Shown here: positions 30,286 through 35,888 of the stretch, in pieces
Position numbering within the stretch: the stretch's first letter is position 1
Layout: each line of letters begins with the position of its first letter
Origin: Christensenellaceae bacterium
GTDB lineage: Bacteria; Bacillota; Clostridia; Christensenellales; Christensenellaceae
Length of the DNA: 35,888 bases
Assembly (NCBI GenBank): GCA_017523755.1
Contig: JAFWWA010000033.1
Location: 1-35,888 of the forward strand
Direction of reading: 5' to 3'
Notes under the pieces: model-generated
What the model saw: only the letters and a program-made list of their open reading frames with translations
Databases searched by the model: none
Told to the model about the DNA's origin: nothing
Position numbers and translations under genes: made by a program

Positions 30286-31599
30286 ATGGAAAAAGTGAAG
30301 ACAGCTATAAGAAACATCAAAAGCGACGACAAGAGACACAATCTCGTGATGTTCGCTCTTGACGGCATGCTCATAACGATAATACAGCAGCTCGTATGGA
30401 CTAACGTAAATACTTTTGCGCAGCATATGGGAGCGACCCCGGACCAGCTGGCTTTCATGACCTTTTTAAATCAGGTCGTCACGGTAGCGGTGCTCTTCCC
30501 GATGGGCATAGTCTCCGACAGGGTGAGGAACAAGAAGATCATACTGAACGTCGCACTTATAGTGCTCATGGTGTTCTATTTCCTGGCAGCGCTGACGCCG
30601 ATATTCGGCAAGTACGCGCTCTACGCTTTCATCCCAGTGATATCGTTCGGAGCCGCGGGAAGACAGCTGTACCTCGCAACATGGAACGCGTTCTTCAAGG
30701 ACGCCACGAAGGAGGAGGACAGGAGCGACGTCATGGCCGTAAGGACCAGGATCACTCTCATACTCGGCGTCGTGGTGCCCATCATAACCGGCAATATACT
30801 CGCTCACGCGAAGGATGCCGCCGTAAAGACCCTCATATATCAGGCCTTCATAATAGGCGCGATGTTCGTAGGCCTCCTGCTCCTCTATGTCATAAAGAAG
30901 ATAAGGGGAGGGGACGTCAAGACCCATGATGAAGGCGTAAAGGAAAAGATCAACGTCATAGAGGCGTTAAAGCACATATCAAAGAACAAAAACTACATGT
31001 TCTTCATGTTCTGTCTCCTCTGCTTCTATTTCTCATGGCAGATAGACTGGACGATGTGGCTCATCGCGAAGACCGACTATCTCATGATGGACGAGGCATG
31101 GCTCGCATACGCCAACGCCATAGGAACGCTGGGGCAGTTCATAAGCATAGGCATATGGAGAAGGATCAACAATAAAAAGGGCGTCCGTTTCGGTCTTATG
31201 TTCGGAGCATGGGGCCTTTCCGCGTGCACTCTGTCGGTAATAATCGCAGTCCCGATGTATGAGGCCGGGAACAAAATGGCGGCATACATCACGTACATGC
31301 TCATCTGGGCGGTCACGAATCTGCCGCAGACGGTCACGAGCCTCAACCTTCCCCTTAACCTCATCGAGGTGGTGGACGAAAAATACAGCGCGATATGCAT
31401 ATCGCTCTATACGATACTGACGACCATAACGAACGCCATAATGCCTTCGATAGGAGTCGCCATATATAACGCTTTCGGCGGAGGATCGAAAGGGCTCACT
31501 TCGCTCTATACTGTTATAGGCATACTGAGATTCATGGCCGGCTGCCTGTGGTTCTACAGATATAAGAAGATGAAGGATTTCAGGTCTGAAGATCAGTAA
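30286..31599 (+). CDS. MFS transporter (probable sugar or glycoside permease)
   Basis: Membrane protein of 437 residues with about 12 hydrophobic segments in two halves, split by a charged loop near residues 200-230 (KKIRGGDVKTHDEGVKEK). The MFS loop 2-3 signature appears as PMGIVSDRVRNKK (about 71-83). GGAAAGGA lies 8 bp before the ATG at 30286; the upstream TTG at 30262 is not favoured. It lies 119 bp after xylB with no terminator seen between them and may be partly co-transcribed. Transport of a pentose, oligosaccharide or glycoside fits the context but is inference. Confidence 0.85.
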   Translation: MEKVKTAIRNIKSDDKRHNLVMFALDGMLITIIQQLVWTNVNTFAQHMGATPDQLAFMTFLNQVVTVAVLFPMGIVSDRVRNKKIILNVALIVLMVFYFLAALTPIFGKYALYAFIPVISFGAAGRQLYLATWNAFFKDATKEEDRSDVMAVRTRITLILGVVVPIITGNILAHAKDAAVKTLIYQAFIIGAMFVGLLLLYVIKKIRGGDVKTHDEGVKEKINVIEALKHISKNKNYMFFMFCLLCFYFSWQIDWTMWLIAKTDYLMMDEAWLAYANAIGTLGQFISIGIWRRINNKKGVRFGLMFGAWGLSACTLSVIIAVPMYEAGNKMAAYITYMLIWAVTNLPQTVTSLNLPLNLIEVVDEKYSAICISLYTILTTITNAIMPSIGVAIYNAFGGGSKGLTSLYTVIGILRFMAGCLWFYRYKKMKDFRSEDQ

Positions 31600-31623
31600 G
31601 GCCGGGCAAGTGAGGTCTCACGT

Positions 31624-32952
31624 ATGCTGTTCTCAAGAAAAGACATAACGCGGCTTGTGATACCGCTGATACTGGAGCAGTTTTTTGCCGTCACCATCGA
31701 CATTGTGGCGTCTCTTATGGTGGCCCGGGCGGGCGAGGCAGCGGTCTCGGGCATCTCTCTCGTGAACTCCGTCAATGCCCTTCTGGTACAGGCCTTTTCG
31801 GCGCTTGCTACTGGAGGCGCCGTCGTCTGTTCTCAGTATCTTGGAAAAGAGGATCTGGGCGCAGCGCGTCTTTCTGCAAGACAGCTTTACTACAGCGTTT
31901 TTGCCGTGTCTTCTCTTATAACCCTCATAACGCTCGTGCTCAGGGACCAGCTCATACGCTGGATCTTCGGCAGCCTCGAGAGCGACGTCTTAAGGGCCAC
32001 GCAGATCTATTTCACGATGTCTGCCATATCCTACCCGATGCTCGCGATATATAACGCGGGCGCCGCGGTATCAAGGGCTATAGGCAGCACGAGGATATCC
32101 CTGTTCATCGCTATACTGATGAACGTGGTCAACATAGCGGCTGACTATATCCTCATAATAGTGATGGAGCTCGACGTCATGGGAGCCGGCATCGCCATGC
32201 TCCTCGCAAGGGCTGCCGGGGCATTTGTCATCTCCCTGTTCCTGATGAATATCAACAATCAGGTCCATATAAGGGGCCTTTTCCGCTTCTCGCTGGACTT
32301 CGGGATCATAAAGAGGATACTCGGCATAGGCATACCGAGCGGCATAGAGAACGGGCTCTTCCAGTTCGGCAAGGTGCTGGTAACAGGCCTCGTCTCATCC
32401 TTCGGAACCGCATCGATAGCGGCATACGCCGTATCGAACAACATATCGAACTTCATAACCGTCCCCTCAGGCGCTCTGGGCCTCGCCATGATAACGGTCG
32501 TGGGCAGGTGCATAGGCGCGGGCGATGTGAAGCAGGCAAGACAGTATACGTTAAAACTCATGGGAGTCGCGTATGCCGACATGTTCATAACGGCATCGAT
32601 CTCCTTCTTCCTGGCAAATACCATCCTCGGATGGTACGGCCTCACGGATGAGACCAATCAGATGGCGTTCGTGATGATAAGGATGTTCGCCGTGTTCGCA
32701 GCGCTCTTCCATATCTCCTCGTTCTGCATGCCTAACGCCCTGAGGGCCGCCGGTGACGTGAAATTCACCATGACGGTATCGATCATATGCATGTGGGCTG
32801 TCCGCGTGACGCTGAGCTATATCCTGGGCCTCTGGGCCGGCATGGGCGTAGTTGGCGTATGGCTGGCCATGTGCCTTGAATGGACCGTGCGTTCGGTCAT
32901 TTTCCTGCTCCGTTTCAGGGGAGAGAAGTGGTATCAGCACAGGGTGATATAA
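31624..32952 (+). CDS. MATE family efflux transporter
   Basis: Membrane protein of 442 residues with about 12 hydrophobic segments in two related halves, as in MATE/DinF-type Na+ or H+ antiporters that export drugs or metabolites. Typical features are IPLILEQFFAVTIDIVASLM at the start, the loop SALATGGAVVCSQYLG (about 60-75), and the second-half counterpart GIPSGIENGLFQFG. It begins 24 bp after the MFS gene with a weak GAGG ribosome site. Being beside glycosidases, it may export a toxic aglycone released from glycosides, but MATE genes are also often unlinked passengers. Confidence 0.9.
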   Translation: MLFSRKDITRLVIPLILEQFFAVTIDIVASLMVARAGEAAVSGISLVNSVNALLVQAFSALATGGAVVCSQYLGKEDLGAARLSARQLYYSVFAVSSLITLITLVLRDQLIRWIFGSLESDVLRATQIYFTMSAISYPMLAIYNAGAAVSRAIGSTRISLFIAILMNVVNIAADYILIIVMELDVMGAGIAMLLARAAGAFVISLFLMNINNQVHIRGLFRFSLDFGIIKRILGIGIPSGIENGLFQFGKVLVTGLVSSFGTASIAAYAVSNNISNFITVPSGALGLAMITVVGRCIGAGDVKQARQYTLKLMGVAYADMFITASISFFLANTILGWYGLTDETNQMAFVMIRMFAVFAALFHISSFCMPNALRAAGDVKFTMTVSIICMWAVRVTLSYILGLWAGMGVVGVWLAMCLEWTVRSVIFLLRFRGEKWYQHRVI

Positions 32953-32995
32953 AGCCCTGTCTTTACTTTTTATTACAGAAAATAAAGCGTGAATG

Positions 32996-33037
32996 TCTGC
33001 TTCTGTATGCAGAAATGCGGAAGCGGCATGATATAAT
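32996..33037 (+). promoter_or_regulatory. Extended -10 promoter and upstream dyad of the GH2 gene
   Basis: TGATATAAT (33029-33037) is an extended -10 about 40 bp before the ATG. Just upstream is a dyad TCTGC-N8-GCAGA (32996-33013), with a nested TTCTG-TATG-CAGAA (33001-33014), occupying the -35 area. It is a candidate operator for a regulator. Confidence 0.5.
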
Positions 33038-33078
33038 CTTTTTTATCAAAGTCAAAAAATAAATACAGGAGTTGTCTT

Positions 33079-35888
33079 ATGAGAGAAAAACTGCTTATGA
33101 ACAAGGACTGGCTGTATTATTTCGGTGAGCCCGAGTACAAACAGCCCAAGAAGACGAGTTCCGACCAGACTTACAGAGGTTCGAGAGGCGAGAACGCGAG
33201 AGGACCGGCAAGAAGGGATTTCCTTGACATATCATGGAGACATGTCGATCTGCCCCACGATTTCGTGAACGAGAACGGGCCCGATCAGGATCTCATCGAC
33301 GGAGAGAAGCATAAGTACCCCTTAAACAGAGGGACGGCGTGGTACAGGAGATACTTCAGGCTCGACGAAGCCGATAAGGACAAGAGGATAACCCTTCTGT
33401 TCGACGGCGTCAGCACGAAGTGCGAAGTATACGTTAACTCGATGCTGCTCAAGAGGAACAATACGGCAGGTATCGGATTCGAAGTGGATATAACCGAAGT
33501 GGCGCGTTTCGGCACCGATTACAACCTCGTATCGGTACATGCCGACTGCCGCGACTATGAAGCCTGGTATTACGAAGGCGGCGGCATCTACAGGAACGTA
33601 TGGCTCATCAAGACCGACAGACTGGCTGTGGATCTCTGGGGAACATACGCTCGTTCAAAGCGCCTTGAGGGGAACAGATGGGAAGTCCTTATAGATACAG
33701 AGGTAAGGAACGACTACTTTAAGGACAAGAAGGCGCAGGTCGTGTCAACGCTCGAGGACCCGGACGGGAATACGGTGTGCGTGCTGAAGTCAGACGAGAT
33801 ATGCTTCCCGCTCCAGAAGGTCACGGTAGTAAAGCAGTCCTGCACGGTCGAAGACCCGAAGCTCTGGGATCTTGGGCAGGCTACGGCAAACATCTACCGC
33901 GTACATACGGAGATAGTATGCGAAGGAAAGACCGTGGACACCTATGAGACCAAGTTCGGTATCAGGGAGATCACGTACGACAAGGATCACGGAATGTTCC
34001 TTAACGGAAAGAAGACGATAATCTTCGGCTTCGCGAACCACCAGATCCAGGTCGGCATGGGCAACGCCATGAGCGACTCCATGCGCGAGTATCATATGAG
34101 GACGATCGCCGACATAGGCGGAAACGGATTCAGGACTGCGCACAGCCCTCACGGGGAAGCCACCTATGACTACTGCGACAAGTACGGTCTCCTCGTAATG
34201 GATGAGAACAGAGTCTTCCATCCGTCCGAATTCGTACAGGACGAAGTGAAGAGGCTCGTAAAGAGAGACAGGAACCATCCGTCGGTATGCATGTGGTCGC
34301 TATACAACGAAGAAGATTCCGTCGCCATCCGTACCGGAAAGATGATCCATCAGAAGCTCGCCGCCGTGGCAAGGGAATATGACGATATGAGAGCCATCTC
34401 CGGAGCTACCTCCTACGGAATGTGGACGGAAGGCGCTCATGAGAAGGAGTACGGCTACGACCTGTTCGGCGTGAACCATCAGGCGGCATACTTCGAAGGC
34501 CTACATAAGGAAAAACCGGATCTCCCGCTGTACTGCTCGGAGAGCGTAAATCCTCTTGGAGAGCAGAGACCCGGATCGATATATCCCGACGGCCTTGACG
34601 CACACGTATTCACCGAGAAGGAGTTCGCCATTGGCGGCTTCCACTTCACGGCATGGGCACATGACTCGGACAGACCCAGGATCATGGCCTGCGACGGCAC
34701 ATACCAGGACAAGGCTTTCGGATACAAGGCGTTCCTCAAGCCCGACGAACCGCTCGCAAAGATAGTGAGCTGGTGCTTCCCGGGCAAGGAAGGTCAGAAG
34801 GTCCATATATCCCTCCCCAACAACGGAGACAGGGTAGAGGTCTATGTTAACGGCAAGCTTGCGGCTGCAAGGGAGACCGACATGTTCTCGATCAGCCCCG
34901 TGGATATAGTATATGAACCGGGCGAGATAAGGCTCGTGGCATATAAGGACGGGAAAGTCTGGGCGGAAGACACCGTACATACGCCCGGAAAGCCTGCTGC
35001 CATAAAACTCGAGATGGCTAACCTCAGCCTCAAGGCTGACGGAGAGGACGTCGCCATCGTAAACGCTTTTCTCGTAGACAAGGACGGCAACTGGTGCGAC
35101 AAGGCTACAGGATGGCCCACGCTCTTCAGCTCGAACGAGAACGGCGAGTATATAGGCTCCTGCACGCAGAGGCTCGACGCTCACGTAGGCTGGCACGGCC
35201 CCAGGATGAACTTCGTATACGGAAAAGCGCAGGTCTATTTCAGATCGAGCGCATGCAAGGGAGATCTCGTTATAAAGGCCGAGAACAGCGAACTGCCCGT
35301 TTCCGAGCTCGTTATAAAGAGAGAGGAGACAGGAGCGATACCTCAGGTAGAGAAGTGCCCGAACAACTTCGTCATCGACTGGCAGATAAGCAAGCTCATG
35401 CCCGGAAAGATCGATCCTTTAAAGATCATGTCCCAGAAGGATACGGAGCTCTGGGAGCATATCGATACACAGGGATCGCCTGACGTGCTGTTCGGAGCAA
35501 GGCCGAATCCGTTCACAGGCGGAGCAGCGCTTTATCCTGTCGATATGGACCTCAACTATGCTTACTTCACGAAGACTGTCGTTCCTGATATGGGAGAAAG
35601 AAAAGCCGGAGAGAAGCTCTTCCTCAACTTCGAGGGACTTGACGGCATAGCTGACATCTATATCAAGGGATGCGGAAAGACGGCATATGCCCATCACGCT
35701 GCGAATTCACCGTGGGACGGCCATTACATACCGCAGTGGTATGTGGACGCCGACTGCTTCGAAGCGGGAGAAGAAGTCGAGATATGGATATTCATATTCA
35801 AGGCTTCAAGAGTCACCGGCATAGGCTGGCCCGTACACTGGGATTATGTGACACAGGAAACTGTCGACAGATATAACGAGAAGGAAGC
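33079..35888 (+). CDS. Glycoside hydrolase family 2 protein (beta-galactosidase-like), runs off the window
   Basis: At least 936 codons remain open to the window edge. GH2 enzymes are retaining exo-glycosidases (beta-galactosidase, glucuronidase, mannosidase types). The N-terminal sugar-binding domain has TAWYRRYF and EGGGIYRNVWLIK (about 165-177). The TIM barrel has acid/base Glu411 in MWSLYNEED and probable nucleophile Glu488 in LYCSES. A third large beta-rich region continues past residue 700, longer than a minimal GH2. No signal peptide, so cytoplasmic. CAGGAG lies about 9 bp upstream of the ATG. The C-terminus is missing, and substrate specificity is not certain. Confidence 0.9.
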   Translation, partial: MREKLLMNKDWLYYFGEPEYKQPKKTSSDQTYRGSRGENARGPARRDFLDISWRHVDLPHDFVNENGPDQDLIDGEKHKYPLNRGTAWYRRYFRLDEADKDKRITLLFDGVSTKCEVYVNSMLLKRNNTAGIGFEVDITEVARFGTDYNLVSVHADCRDYEAWYYEGGGIYRNVWLIKTDRLAVDLWGTYARSKRLEGNRWEVLIDTEVRNDYFKDKKAQVVSTLEDPDGNTVCVLKSDEICFPLQKVTVVKQSCTVEDPKLWDLGQATANIYRVHTEIVCEGKTVDTYETKFGIREITYDKDHGMFLNGKKTIIFGFANHQIQVGMGNAMSDSMREYHMRTIADIGGNGFRTAHSPHGEATYDYCDKYGLLVMDENRVFHPSEFVQDEVKRLVKRDRNHPSVCMWSLYNEEDSVAIRTGKMIHQKLAAVAREYDDMRAISGATSYGMWTEGAHEKEYGYDLFGVNHQAAYFEGLHKEKPDLPLYCSESVNPLGEQRPGSIYPDGLDAHVFTEKEFAIGGFHFTAWAHDSDRPRIMACDGTYQDKAFGYKAFLKPDEPLAKIVSWCFPGKEGQKVHISLPNNGDRVEVYVNGKLAAARETDMFSISPVDIVYEPGEIRLVAYKDGKVWAEDTVHTPGKPAAIKLEMANLSLKADGEDVAIVNAFLVDKDGNWCDKATGWPTLFSSNENGEYIGSCTQRLDAHVGWHGPRMNFVYGKAQVYFRSSACKGDLVIKAENSELPVSELVIKREETGAIPQVEKCPNNFVIDWQISKLMPGKIDPLKIMSQKDTELWEHIDTQGSPDVLFGARPNPFTGGAALYPVDMDLNYAYFTKTVVPDMGERKAGEKLFLNFEGLDGIADIYIKGCGKTAYAHHAANSPWDGHYIPQWYVDADCFEAGEEVEIWIFIFKASRVTGIGWPVHWDYVTQETVDRYNEKE

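Noticed and set aside
34501..35196. 231-residue minus-strand frame opposite the GH2 gene, and similar long antisense frames
   Set aside because: The GH2 frame on the plus strand is continuous with catalytic motifs and strong codon bias. The antisense frames are shadows of it.

Overview
The window looks like chromosomal DNA of a strictly anaerobic, low-to-mid-GC Bacillota (Clostridia, probably a gut-type organism). The reasons are the secG-rnr-smpB-ssrA order, Gram-positive style Shine-Dalgarno and -35/-10 sequences, an ISL3-type insertion sequence end, an oxygen-sensitive glycyl radical enzyme with its activase, and several carbohydrate genes. Most genes favour ATA (Ile) and AGG/AGA (Arg). 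The ABC transporter pair is an exception and favours ATC.

Left part (1-10.4 kb, minus strand). The right end of an ISL3-family element (transposase C-terminus, palindrome, terminal inverted repeat ending near 268) lies 10 bp beyond the last gene of a tandem array of seven paralogous short-chain dehydrogenases/reductases (279-7239). The array is read from a sigma-A-like promoter at 7286-7313. Six of the seven share an unusual N-terminal extension, and all carry NNAF where the family normally has NNAG. Upstream, a second minus-strand operon (promoter 10385-10413) encodes a D-2-hydroxyacid dehydrogenase-like protein and two paralogous DapA/NanA-family lyases.

Middle (10.4-13.5 kb, plus strand). 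A divergent operon encodes a RbsA/MglA-type sugar ABC ATPase and one permease, with no binding protein in the window. A GC-rich, repeat-containing block separates the two divergent promoters. A plausible reading is import of a sugar, sugar acid or polyol-like compound, followed by lyase and multi-step oxidoreductase processing. That is inference; the substrate is unknown.

Housekeeping block (13.5-19.3 kb): holA and plsX on the minus strand, then secG, rnr, smpB and the tmRNA gene on the plus strand. The tmRNA tag reads ADNSALAAA, one alanine longer than the usual ALAA ending.

Accessory block (19.3-28.5 kb). Just after the tmRNA is an AT-rich stretch with an orphan HipB/XRE-type regulator and three near-identical 18-bp operator palindromes, then a divergent glycyl radical enzyme/activase/GNAT operon. 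On the minus strand is an operon of a ketopantoate reductase-family protein, an SDR, a degenerate SDR-like protein that has lost key residues, and an amidohydrolase.

Right end (27.6-35.9 kb). A GH43-like glycosidase and a xylulokinase are divergently transcribed from abutting promoters. They are followed by an MFS transporter, a MATE transporter and a large GH2 glycosidase that runs off the window. This suggests use of a xylose-, arabinose- or galactose-containing glycan or glycoside.
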